Positions 46,165 to 57,593 of a stretch of 64,000 bases of DNA are shown piece after piece (position 1 is the stretch's first letter; each line of letters starts with the position of its first letter). Below the pieces are notes generated by a model. It was not told the DNA's origin and searched no databases. It worked only from the letters and a program-made list of their open reading frames with translations. Source of the DNA: Andrena cerasifolii (taxonomy: Eukaryota > Arthropoda > Insecta > Hymenoptera > Andrenidae); assembly GCF_050908995.1 (NCBI RefSeq), contig NC_135118.1, forward strand, positions 4,650,001-4,714,000, given 5' to 3'. Made by a program: the position numbers and the translations under genes.

Positions 46165-46878
46165 TTAAGGGGTCATGCTCAGTCAGGAGGCCGAAAAAAG
46201 GGTGGTCTTTGAAAATTTTTTACCCGAAAGCTATAACACATTTCTCAGAAAATCTTTTTTCTTTTCAAGGATTGCATCTAGTACCGTGCGTCGTAATTTT
46301 TTCATTTAAAAATATTTATCAATAACTAAGTTATTGTCCATCACTCGAAGGTTCTCTGAAAAAAGGCTTCTGCGGTGACCACTGCTGCTCGAAACTCGAA
46401 CATCTGAAATAAACTTACTTATTATGTTATATTATCTAGTATTTGAACGAAGGATTTTTTTATCCGATGCTTAGTTTTCTTTTAATTGACGAAAATCAGG
46501 CAGGATTTATGATAAAAATTGAAACTTTTACTTTAAACATCAGCCATTTTTCCCCAAATCAATATTTCGAAAAATCCTTCCTTCAAATACTAGATAATAT
46601 AATATAATAAGTAAATTCTTTTGAATTTTTTATTTCAGATGATCGACTTTCGAGCAGCAGTGGTCACCGCAGAAGCCTTCTTTTTAGAGAATCTTCGAGT
46701 GATGAACCATAATTTAGTTATTGATAAATATTTTTAAATAAAAAAATTACGATGCACGGTACTAGATGCAATCCTTAAAAGGAAAAAAGATTTTTTGAGA
46801 AATGTGTTATAGCTTTAGAGTAAAAAATTTCCAAAGACCACCCTTTTTCGGCCTCCTGACTGAGCACGACCCCCTTAA
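46165..46878. mobile_element. TTAA fold-back element, family A, longest copy (714 bp)
   Basis: TTAA stands at 46165-46168 and 46875-46878. The termini GGGGTCATGCTCAGTCAGGA and TCCTGACTGAGCACGACCCC are inverted. The arms run through AAGGATTGCATCTAGTACCG, GGCTTCTGCGGTGACCACTG and TATTATCTAGTATTTGAACG to a centre near 46520, so almost the entire element is one palindrome. The copies at 3011 and 39027 are shorter by loss of the central half. No protein is encoded. Confidence 0.8.
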
Positions 46879-47488
46879 TTAGGTGACATACACTCACCAT
46901 GACATTCCAATTTTTGCGCATGTTGATTATAACCAGGGACTTCTACCGAATCTGAAATACCGGTATGATACCGGTGTTTTTCGGTTCCATCTCCAAAACC
47001 TTTATAGAAAGTTAGATTTGGAAAAGACAGCTCGTGGTTTACAACAGACACGGAACAGGCGGAGGAGTCTTAAAAATCTTCAATTGCGCGATTGCAATTA
47101 AGTATCATAGTAAATATCCTAGCCCTTTCTAATAGTAAGTACCTATACGAGCTTCTGACTTCGATTTCTGGTTGTAATACCTAATAAAAAAGTAAAATAA
47201 TTGTATAAAATAAATTATTAGAACAAGTGCACGCGAGTAAGAAAATTAAAATTGATTTTCACGAAAATAATTCCCTGATTAGAAAAATGCTACTTAGGAA
47301 CTTTACAATTTCGACTGATAATTACAATTTCATTCGTAGTTATATTATACTTGTCGCTTCGTTCTACCAATTTATTAATGAGATGTATGCATACTTACTG
47401 AACACATATTTCGAAGTCATTTTTCTGCAAAACGAAGCTCCGAGTAAAAATACGTTTTCCTATATTTTCGACTTATATTTTCATAGAT
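46879..47488. other. Plain AT-rich spacer
   Basis: The frames 46883-47101 and 47227-47523 have no domain. CGATTGCAATT-type words near 47085 form a short palindrome. Confidence 0.35.
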
Positions 47489-47490
47489 TA

Positions 47491-47681
47491 GGGGTTCGCA
47501 AAAGTTTCCGTCGCCGATTTTAGACGGATCACCTCCGAAAGTGAGGAATTCTGTCGACGAGGAATCCACCTCTTGCCCGAAAGATTGAAGAACGCTGTAG
47601 AAAGCGAGGGAAATATTTACAGATAATAAATTGCAAATAAATAAATTTGGTTAAAAGGCGACGGAAACTTTTGCAAACCCC
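47491..47681. mobile_element. TA-flanked MITE, 191 bp
   Basis: TA lies at 47489-47490 and 47682-47683. The left end GGGGTTCGCAAAAGTTTCCG and the right end CGGAAACTTTTGCAAACCCC are inverted with one mismatch and continue into TCGCC. If the duplication is read as TTA/TAA instead, it would fall with the PIF/Harbinger-like group. Non-coding. Confidence 0.65.
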
Positions 47682-47683
47682 TA

Positions 47684-50504
47684 ATACAGTCGCACTACTT
47701 TGGGTTGAATGCACCACAATTTGGGTAATACCCTGCGCAGTGTATACAAGTGGCACCCGATTTCGAAAATGGGAATTCTACCTGCTAATAAACCAGGTTA
47801 GTGAAAACAATTGTGCAAGCTACATTATTTTCCACTCCGCAGGATGCCACTCTTTCGTACATGTAAATTTCCGACAAACCTCTCCTTTCTAAATCCTATT
47901 ACCAAGATGTGTAACTCTGCGACTGATTTACGCAATGACATCGACTTCTCTTCAGAATCATTCCATTACTTTGAAACTTCTGTACAACTTTTACACGCCT
48001 GATATTTTGTCTTAGACTCGATCGTGTACATAATAAGGTCTTACACCCGTTGAACTGCGCCAATAAACAAATAAATAAATTATCTGACAAACGGAGAAGA
48101 ATTAAGTAGGCGTGTGCCAGCAGAAATCAATCAAATTTTGGAAACCAATCGGCTAAACTCCGTCGCATCTCCGAACTTGTACAGGGCCATACACGTGAAT
48201 CTCCCACATTTGCATCGGAAAAGCCGTCGTTTAAAAAGCATTGGAAATCCATCGGTACCCATCACCGATGGGGCACGCCTTCTGGGAGCAGCCCGTCCAG
48301 ATGAATGACGGGAATCGCGAAAAGCTGATATCAACGGGAGAAGTTGATTTTAACCCCGCTGGAGAGAGTCCGTCAGCAAACGGATTGAACGTCACTGTAA
48401 ACTCGAAGACCTCCCCCGCGAGCTGCTATTCTGGATCGGCGTAGCTCCACCCGAAACGAGCCCGGACACAAAAGAACCGAACGGAACAAAGATACAATAC
48501 CTCCTTCGTTCCTTTCAGTTCATCCCCGTCCGCCCATTGACGTGAATGCGCGATTACCGGCCGATTAATAGGGCCAGCAGGTTGCCAGGGGTGGCGTGTA
48601 TATGATTTAAAGAGCAGGGGGATATACGCGCGTGGGGCGGAGGGGTGGGGCACAATGGCCCGCGTCGATGCTCACGTTTCCTAACAGCGCTTGCCCAATT
48701 TCACTCAAACAGAAGCCGATTAATTCACGGCGTCCAATTTAATCCCGTCCTTCCACCTACGGCCACCCCTGGCAACACCCTCCCCGCTCCATTATACATA
48801 TTTTAAACTGTCAATCTCTCTCTTGGACGAGCGACGTACGGATTAGACGCGTGGGGTCAAGTCAGATTAGCACCGAGGGGGGGCAACAATGAAGACGCAC
48901 AAAGGGGTGTTGTGGACCGCCCTTCAGCGTTACAGAGACTTCTCGGTTCACCTCGCCGACCTCCGGACGCTGTGATACGCGTCTAATCGCGATGGTGGCA
49001 ACGCATTGGGGAGGAAGACGAGGATATTCCGTTTTAATCCCGACGATGCACGGCGAGTTGCCTTTAACGCTTTCGGGTGCCGAGAATGGGACGCTTCGCA
49101 TACGCCACGTGCGGGGATCCTTTTGTCGCGATTGTGGGCTACGCGTACTGAACGAGGTTAATGTCCAAAGAATTACACTGTTAATTTTAATAGTTCTCGT
49201 CTCGGACCTCATAAATATCAGCTTCACATACATCTCTGTCAAGAATGACTTCCCCCCTTCCTCCCACGAATGGTAAAGCGTGGTTTGACTTTAGAATTTC
49301 AAATTAGAACCTGTATAAACCCAATCATTCCTGTAATCTACGCTAGAACAAACGCAACTGTCGTCTGAAGCATGGTTCCTTAAGGGTACTAGGCAGTCGT
49401 TCCTGTCTAAAATCAAGAATTTTGTGTTTCAATTAATTACAAAGAAACCAATTGAGACTGAGACTTGTTCTTTGGCGTGAAGTTTATTAACATCATAAGT
49501 TTTAAAAAGCATGTTTGTTTAGTAAAAAGATATGCATTATATATGACGCCACAGATGGATCATTAAATAGGCTTTTTGAGAAAAAGTTTCTTTTGTTTTG
49601 CAGTGATAACTCAGAAACGGAGGTTCCAATCGATTCAAAACAAATTCGAGGATTTTCACAAAATGTGTAGTTTCGGACCAGACCTAAATTAAAGTTAATG
49701 AAAACTCTTATTCTTTATGAAAATAAACTAAGACCTCTCCTTAAGGGGGTATACCTAGGATTACTGACCGACTGAAATCGACGGTTCGTTGCCGCTTGGA
49801 TTGCTTAGATACCAAATAATCACCACACCGGCATTTTTCACAGTTTTTTATGTACGCTTTTACAAGTAATGTAAAATAAAAACAATTGTCAGAATGTTGA
49901 AAATTCTTCAAGATATTTGAAGCTAAAGATGGTCCCGCGTAGCGCAGCTGTAAGCGGTGTACATATTCCCAGGTTGGACTATGTACAACCAATCATCTAA
50001 GAGCACAATGCTTTAGGGTGAGTAATATCTACGCTAATTAGTTATCGTGTGAAATTTTGCTGGGCGAATTTAAACAAAAATTGGAAAAGTTACACGCGAA
50101 TCAATTTTTCCCCACATTTTTATGGGAAAAAATCGTCTTTAATCAGCTATAAAATATTTTACAAACATCCAATGTTGATGCGAAAATTCAACACGATAGA
50201 GAATAGAATTCTACAGCTTCAGTTAAAATTTTAAGTGAAAATATTCATTCGTTCAAGAGTTATGATGTACACCGTGTTTGGAAATGTAGTTTCGAGATAA
50301 ACGGCTTGAAAGTGTAGTCCCCTACGCCAATACCGCTCTTGCGAGGCCGTTACTCGACGATGCACTCAATTACGTTCAGCGCTATAATTTCCGTAATTAT
50401 TCGAACTTCTTCACGAACCATTGTTGTAAATGTTCACAAAGCATGGCACTTTCAGAATTAATAATAATAATAAAAATCGATTTTTCAGTATTTCAATAGT
50501 CCTA
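47684..50504. other. Intergenic; GC-rich block about 48110-49160
   Basis: Open frames in 48114-49276 overlap on both strands and have no domain. TTAAGGGTACTAGGCAG (49380) and TTAAGGGGGTATACCTAG (49742) look like TTAA-type element ends, but they do not pair with each other, so they may be remnants. An ATAATA run lies at 50460-50472. Confidence 0.35.
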
Positions 50505-50506
50505 TA

Positions 50507-50729
50507 CGGTATGGTCCCCCGTTATAAGTCCGACGAACGGGGCTAGCGGCGAGCTCATAGTGGCTTGTGGACATGATTCCGCGCGGCCAGTGGCTGTGTC
50601 GACTCTTTCCTTTCCTCTCGCTCGCTGTCCGGTTCTCTCACTCTCGTCCGCAGGCTTCCAAGAAATGGTGGGGATAGTCGCCGGACTCTCAACGGGAGGA
50701 AACAACGGACTCATAACGTGAAATTACTG
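50507..50729. mobile_element. pogo/Tigger-like MITE with TA duplication, 223 bp
   Basis: TA lies at 50505-50506 and 50730-50731. The left end CGGTATGGTCCCCCGTTATA and the right end (inverted CAGTAATTTCACGTTATGAG) share the CNGTA, CGTTAT and AGTCCG elements in register. The interior is GC-rich and non-coding. Its right edge lies only seven bases from the next element. Confidence 0.55.
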
Positions 50730-50736
50730 TATCCAC

Positions 50737-51432
50737 CTAAGGGGTCACCCTACCTTGACGGCCCACAAAACAATGCCTTACTTAGGATTTTTTTAAGAGA
50801 AACCCTCATATTATATTAATTAAAAACTTTATGCCTATATTTGTACATATTTAGACAGCATTTAAAAGAAAAAAAAATCCATTAAAAAAACACTATCTAA
50901 AACTTTAAACCCGTTTTTCTCAAAACCACGTTCAAAAACCAATCACCCGATTTGCTTGAAACTTGGCATATATCTTCAGTAAATGTCCCATTCTCGCCGG
51001 TACCAAAACTAAGTACTTTTTTGCAAAATTAGACTTTTGCGACATAAACAAACCAGCGAATCTTTTTGCAGAAATCGATGTCTGTTTTAAACGCTGCCAT
51101 TTTTGTTTTTAATTTTAAGTATTTCTCATTCAATCTAGTTCAGGCGATAGCCACACTCACACATATCACATAAATTTTTAAATTTTCTGCCAGGCAACTG
51201 CAACGGCCGATTTTATGCTAACAATGCACGTATGATTTTTGTAAGCCGCTCTATTTGGAGCACTATAACCCCGGATATAACCACTATTTTTCCATACAAC
51301 TTTTATTTCATATTCTCTAAAGATTGACAAATGCAGCCACAAAGCTGGAAGTAAATATATTTAATAGTTTTGTTTTAAAAATTCCCAAAGTTCGCATCAT
51401 TTTTCATCCGTCAAGGTAGGGAGACCCCTTAG
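50737..51432. mobile_element. Inverted-repeat element with decayed TTAA flanks
   Basis: CTAAGGGGTCACCCTACC (left) and GGTAGGGAGACCCCTTAG (right) are inverted, and pairing continues through TTGACGG. The outermost four bases are CTAA and TTAG, each one substitution from TTAA. The interior has the word ACCCGATTTGCTTGAAACTT, of the type seen in the other TTAAGGGG elements. Non-coding. Confidence 0.55.
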
Positions 51433-54221
51433 AAGCATTCCTCAGAAGTTGCAAAAACTATATGAATGCATAGCTCTCTCAGAGGGTTATTTTACATGGA
51501 TCATAGTGCCCGACGTGAATCGTCATGAATGTGGCTCGCGAGGGATGAAGTGTTTCTCCCGCGCAGAAACACCTGGATATTTCTGATGTTCTCGGAAGTC
51601 TTGCCGTAGGATGACGTAATTGTTATTGGAAAGAATTCCTATCCCGAGACCCCAGCTCTCCAAGAAGGTCCCACCCTCGGCTAAGGTGGAAGCGCCACGA
51701 GTCACGTGAAAGCGAGCGGCACGTGTGACTGTACCGTGGGCTGTGCTCGTTAGGGGTCAGGTGGGTGGGGGGTGAGTTAGCGGATTAATAACGCCTGGCA
51801 CGAGCCTAATCAGCCGGTGTAGGGTTCACGGGTGCCTGGCACATCGAGCCCCTCTCTCGTACACCCGACAGACCCCCATAACAATATCATATTCGGCCCT
51901 CCCCTGAGTTATTAACCTCTAAGGTTACCGCAGCCACCCTCTCTGTGCCGACATAAGCCGCACTTAATTACCAGAAAAGCTTAACCACCGGCTGTTAGGC
52001 GGCGTTCACGATCAGCACAAAGGGGCCAGTCAGCTTCTCGCGAAGTTCGCCCCTGCGGGTCAATTGACCTTTTGCTGCACAAATTGCCCAAGTAATCAAT
52101 TGTCGCGGGTTTAAGATTCCATACTGAAAACTTCACCGCCGCCGTAGCATTCCCTTCCCATCCACCCCTCAGTCCCTCTCCTCATCTTTGAAAGTCCTTG
52201 AAAACAGACCCAAAAGCAATCCACCCGAACAAATAGAAACCAGCTTTCACGGGGGGGCATCGACAACACGAGACGACGCTCTGCAACGGATTCAACCCGT
52301 TCCCGGCTCGCCAAGTTCCACGAAAGTTAATTAATACCAGGGGGTGTAAACGGGAGTCTAGGGGTTTACCTGTTGACAGTAACGATGCCCGGCGGAAAGG
52401 GCTCCGAAAGAAAAACGCCGATAGGACGTGTGTTTACGAAAGCTGAAATTCCAGGGGGCGGTGGCCCGCCCCGGGTGCGCGCCCCCGTCGAGCGGCCGCA
52501 GCGGGGGCAACGTTGTCGAGCGCAATAAAGACACACCCCTGCACGGGTTGCTGCTGCAGCAGCGCGAAAGTCGGCCCCGGGAAAGAAACTTTAAATTGGA
52601 AAAGTTTCGGCCGGGCCGTCTCGGGCCAAAGCTGCAGAATGCTAAAAAATAAGCGCGCTACCCCTCCACACCCCCTCCACCCTCCGCGGCCATTATGCCC
52701 GGCGCAGCCGACCGATTCCGTTTTAAATTTCCCGTTGCATCCTGCGCGGTTGCCGCTGCATTATTTTTTATTGCTCCACGCCCGGAGGCGTTCGGCTGGA
52801 ACGAAAATTTCGCGCGCTTCCGCAACGGCCGTGTCCGTTTCCACGCGCTACAATTTCAGCGTTGTTTGGTTCTAGCGCTTTGCTACATGCTTCTTCGCGG
52901 TGTATGACTTTATTCACTCTCTTTTCTTTTTTTTTGTTTATTAAAGTCTCCCGCTGTGATGTTAAAAGTTATTCGTATGGGACATTTGTGTGGCTCAGGT
53001 CTGGCATGTGGGACTTATTCTTGTATTTTCTGTCTTTTTCTGTATTTTTTTTTTTTTTTGATTCTGCGAGAAAGTAGGTTTGTAATTAGAAGTTCTGTGA
53101 AGTATTTATAGATAAGTAAGGGAACGTGCATGCACTTATGTGTGCATTGTATAATTTTTATTCAATTCCTCTAGGTGGTGTGTAACTGTGTACCTTCTCC
53201 TCCATGAAATTTATTCTTGGGAAGACATTTGGAGTCTTGTTTCACTCCTTGCCCCTCCAACTCCTTATCGAGGGTAATGGACATAATGAACAAGAATAAA
53301 GAATAACCTTTTATTTGTCGCAAATGAATAAGTTTACTAATTTATTCCAGTGGTATAGGAGGGGGGAATAATTATTCGACACCTGAATAATCATTTACTC
53401 GTTATTCACATTATTTGGCGTTTATTATTTGAGATAATAATTTTATCAGTCAGTAGATAGCGAAAGCTATTAACAGCTTATTCGCATTAATAGTCGAACA
53501 GTTTTAAAATACCTAAATATTCGAACAAACTATTGAATCAAATAACGACGAATCATGCGATCAGATAATCGATTGCAAGTAAATAATTACCTTGGATGAA
53601 TATTTATTTAAAACGAAACAAATATTGCCCAACTCTTACCCCTCGTATTTCTAGATCTTTTGTAATTCAACTTGGTTTATAAATATTGCAACGTATAAAT
53701 TATACTTTATTATTTAAGTTGAGTCAATAGTAATGAAATACTGTAATTAATAAAAGAGATGACAGTATACCCACTGCAATGAATAGTACATACTTTGGAA
53801 TACCGTGAATATAAAGAATTTCCAAATTAACTTTACTGCTCCCAGAACGACTTTCACAGAATACCTGTACTTTTTGTAGAGCATTAGTTAGGTAAGATAA
53901 TCGTTTAGTTTGGTAGAGCTACCATTCCTGTGTTGCAACTGTATTACATTTCTCAATCCGTTGATCTTCAGCCGGGACTGCCAATCTACAAAACTACCCC
54001 TTTGCATACATATTTTTCCCATAAATTCTACAAATTCCCCTAATTGAAACTTGCAAAAACTTAACTTCCAAAGGATCCTCGAGTGACTCTAGAAATCAGA
54101 CTTCCAACCAGCTCGCCACATCCCACTGTCAAAATAAAAACTCACACATCCTATTAATTCTGAAAAATATCTACCATTTGAAAATTACCGTTCTTCAAAC
54201 TACTTGCTGTCTCTACTAGAT
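51433..54221. other. GC-rich block (51490-52950) followed by AT-rich sequence
   Basis: The GC-rich block contains GGATTAATAACGCC and CCTAATCAGCC words, and stretches such as CGCCCCGGGTGCGCGCCCCC. Overlapping frames (52428-52907) have no domain. The AT-rich part at 53280-53640 is dense in ATTATTCG / CGAATAAT words without clear ends. No gene is supported. Confidence 0.35.
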
Positions 54222-54223
54222 AC

Positions 54224-54794
54224 AGTGACTCGCATTAATATTCGGACACTATTTAAAATCGCATAACTTTTTTAGAATTGGTCCAAACAACTTGAGTTTT
54301 TTTTAGAAGCTAGAAGAATTAGTTTGCTAACTGTCGCGTTTCGTCGTTTTGAAAAAAAAAATGTATTTGGTTGGAATAGCGAAAAGAATAGTAAAGGTTG
54401 ATTTTAAATTTTTTTTTTGTAAGCTTGTAATGAAAATTGAAAAAAACGTTTGTAGATTGCAGTAAGTTGTATACGTGCCTAAAATTTCATCAAAATCGGT
54501 TAACGTTGCTCCGAGTTACAAACGTTTAAAGATCGCTGAATTTGGGAATTTTCGCGATTCTCCACCTTATTCTGCGATCTTTAAACGTTTGTAGCTCAGA
54601 GCAACGTTAACCGATTTTGATGAAATTTTAGGCACGTATACAACTTACTGCAATCTACAAACGTTTTTTTTTTTTTGAATTTTCATTACAAGCTCGCAAA
54701 AAAAAGTTTAAAAATCGACCTTTACTATTTTTTTAGCTATTCGATAAAAGTTATGCGATTTTAAAAAGTGTCCGAATATTAATGCGAGTCACTG
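54224..54794. mobile_element. Palindromic Tc1/mariner-like MITE, 571 bp
   Basis: TA lies at 54222-54223 and 54795-54796. The ends CAGTGACTCGCATTAATATT and its exact inverse at the right edge extend through CGGACACT. The whole element folds: ATCTTTAAACGTTTGTAGCTC and its partner surround a centre near 54560, with TTCATCAAAATCGGTTAACG repeated in both arms. TA duplication and a CAGTG start fit the Tc1/mariner group. Non-coding. Confidence 0.75.
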
Positions 54795-54796
54795 TA

Positions 54797-55618
54797 TATA
54801 CCCACTTGTGGCCGACTAGTCGGTTAAGGGGTTACGCCACCCTCAGGCTATCCAAACAGCACAAAACTATTTAGACGATTTTATTTTACTGCTAGTATGA
54901 GGTTGAAAATTATTTATTTCCTTATTATGTGTAGAGCATGTATTACTGCATATATTGTATAAATACTGTACAAAAATAAAAAAAAAATGGCCGAGTTATT
55001 TGTTGTCCCGCGAAGCTTGTCTGTCGTTACACGCGTGAGTGGTATACCAAATTATAACACCCAGGTTCATCCGAAATGAAAAACATGATGATGTTAATGT
55101 TCCTTAATAAAATACCTACAACGTAGCATATGAATTTGAGAGAAAAAAAAATTGATTGCGCAAATGAGAGCAAGGTGAAGAAAATTTTGTTTTTCACCTG
55201 ACAAAGCAAACTTAAAACATTTATACTATACGAATGGATTATCGAATCAAGAAAATGATCTGCTGCATTGCAGATAATACCATTAAGAATATGTGTACCA
55301 ACTTTCAAATCAATCGGACATATAGTTTTGTGAGATATTTGATACCTACACCGTTCGCGCGGAGGAGCTTCACGGGACAACAAATAATAATATTTCTGTA
55401 CAGTATTTATACAATATAAACACTAATACATGCTCTACGCATAAGAAGCAGAGAAATAATTTTCAAGCTGACACTAGCTTAAAAAAAATTCGTCCAGGTT
55501 CGAGCGTCTCAGGGTGGCGTAACTCCTTAAGCCAACTATCCGGCCACTTTTGTAATCGGCGACTAGTCGGCTTCTTGGAGGCCGATTAACCGTCTAGTCG
55601 GTTAGTCGGTCATCCCTA
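54797..55618. mobile_element. Decayed hAT-like repeat split by a TTAA element
   Basis: GGCCGACTAGTCGG lies just left of the TTAA element, and AATCGGCGACTAGTCGGC, GGCCGATTAACCGTCTAGTC and GGTTAGTCGGTCATCCCTA lie just right of it (55531-55618). The right edge, inverted, reads TAGGGATGACCGACTAACCG, a terminus style common among hAT elements. No matching left terminus or 8-bp duplication remains; the left side ends at the palindromic MITE. Assignment is tentative. Confidence 0.35.
54824..55530. mobile_element. TTAA fold-back element, 707 bp
   Basis: TTAA stands at 54824-54827 and 55527-55530. The ends GGGGTTACGCCACCCT and AGGGTGGCGTAACTCC are inverted with one mismatch. Inner pairing links TGTAGAGCATGTATTACTGC (near 54930) with ATACATGCTCTACGC-type sequence near 55425, and TTGTTGTCCCGCGAAGCT with AGCTTCACGGGACAACAA. 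Both flanks belong to the same CGACTAGTCGG repeat, so the insertion site is visible. Frames inside (55027-55419) follow the palindrome and are not genes. Confidence 0.75.
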
Positions 55619-56465
55619 GCCTCTACTTGAAAGTTATATGTTATTCAAAGTCACTATAGCACGAACCTAAATAGCGCTACTTTCTCCCCAATGATTATAT
55701 CCAACGTAACAATCGTAAGCTGCACAAGCGTCGCGCGAAAAGCCTACAACTCAATTTTGCAACTTCCTCCCCCCACCCCCCGCGACCGCAGCAGAATTAA
55801 ACGTTGTACCTACCTGTCGCGTCGTCGGAAACAAAGCAACGATTCAACTGATTCGATTCGCCTGTTTCGCAAACCGGTATTCGCCGTCTCCGTCTGCGTA
55901 TCGGCCAAGTGAAAGTAATGAACGTAAGTCATACGCCGGGCGATCATAAATAGTCGATATTAACGTCGTATACGCGGAAATTAGCATAAACGCTCGCCGT
56001 GAACCAATCGACGTACGAACAGGAGCCGATCGACCGATCGTTTATATCATTTTCTTGCATCGGCTCCGTAGCTCATATGACTTCATGGCTCTGTATGGGT
56101 TCGCAAATCAATCGTTCGCGTCCGCGATATACCGGTAGCTCGGCGCTGAAACCGGATCCACGGGCGAAAGGCCCGCCCGTTCCTCGTTTCGCGAAAAAGT
56201 ACTCTTCGGCGCTACTTACAAGGGGAGCGTAGGAGGCTCGGGCCACCGATTTGGTCGAAATTTTTCGTTTCAATTAACGCGCGACGCGTATAATAATGCG
56301 CGCGTGCGCGAACACGGAACCGCAGTAAAATTGCAGTGGCGGTTCAACTGTGGTCTTTCAGATATTTCAGCGAATCTGAAAGGAGGACGTTCTCGATTCG
56401 TCAGATTTGTTTAGTTATGTATGTACTGTGATAAATGTTTTTTAACCGGCTCCACACGACGGTAA
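55619..56465. other. Intergenic; GC-rich block 55740-56340
   Basis: A small hairpin GGAGCCGATCG / CATCGGCTCC lies at 56021-56068. Frames on both strands (55999-56273) are compositional. No RNA family recognised. Confidence 0.35.
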
Positions 56466-56756
56466 TTAAAAATTAAAAAATAATAAAATTTAAAAAAAAA
56501 AGTGAAATACCGACTTCAGAGGTGCGCTAAAAAGAGTGAAATATATATTTTTTAAGTCAGTGCGAAAATAGGAAGAAAAGGAAATCAATTTCTAAGTCTT
56601 TATTAATTATAGTCCATTAGCACACTAACGCGCGGAAATTAGAGCGCGCTAAAATTTAGTGGGACGTCACGCGTCCAGCCGATTTAATTTTGTTACTGTT
56701 TTTGCACCGACTTCAATAAGAATTATTTCACATGTTCTTTTTAGCGCACCTTTGTT
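56466..56756. repeat. Dispersed repeat related to 36366-37215, with inverted ends
   Basis: AGGTGCGCTAAAAAGAGTG (56520) and the inverse of TTCTTTTTAGCGCACCTTT (56738) pair. CCGACTTCA occurs at 56508 and 56706 in the same orientation. The A/T-rich head (AAAAATAATAAAATTTAAA) is shared in inverse orientation with about 36585-36600. Family unknown. Confidence 0.45.
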
Positions 56757-57574
56757 TGGAAAGTTTGGAAAGGGCGAGACCGGATTTTTTTAAAAAAATT
56801 TCAATAATGAGTCTTATACATTTAACGGGCTAGTCCTGCACACGGCTTGGACTAACTGTACGCAAGATTTTAGTTAAATCACTGATACCACCTGAAGCAC
56901 TCGTGTTCTTAAATGTTTTCCGCCTTTAGCAGCGTCTTCTGTTACTTGTTCAGTGCTCGTTCTACGATACATAATATTCCAGGAATTTTCCTCGACTGTG
57001 AGTATCCATTTTAAGAATTCTCAAGGATGAGGCTCTGGTTTAGAATGGAAGCACTTGTGCCAACTGACGCGAGCCATTCTACGCGTCCTATTATTAATAG
57101 AATTATTTCGAACGGGAAGATTCATTCGTACTAATAAAGAGAATGCAGGAAGCTTGGGTCCTCGGTTTGAAATAGTTATTTCATTTAATGCTCACCTTGT
57201 ACTATTTCGTCTTTCTTATGCACGAGGACAAGTAAGGGTGCATGTAAGAAAAAATGCATACAAAGTGGAGATACAAAGCTTCATTTTAAGGTACAATTCT
57301 ACAGTAGACTAGTTAAAAAACGGTAATGCAGAAAGAAAGAAATTAGAGTAAGAGGAAGGAACGAAGCTGAAATAATGAAAGAAAATCGAGGGAGGTTAAT
57401 GTTATATGTATCGTGTAATAGAATGTAGGATTTGGACTGGAGCTGTGGTGAATCAAGGAATTGAGAATTTGAATGTATCGCAATAGTCCTTCTATCTAGA
57501 CTTGAATGGCAATGTATTCAGCATGTTTGCAATAAAATTCTCTTCAACAGCTTTGCCTTTCCTAGAGGCTTGAT
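56757..57574. other. Plain intergenic spacer
   Basis: The frame 57055-57312 has no domain. No other structure seen. Confidence 0.35.
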
Positions 57575-57593
57575 ACGCCCATACAGCACACTT

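Noticed and set aside
49380..49745. TTAA element between 49380 and 49742
   Set aside because: Both ends read TTAAGGG in the same orientation and do not form an inverted pair.
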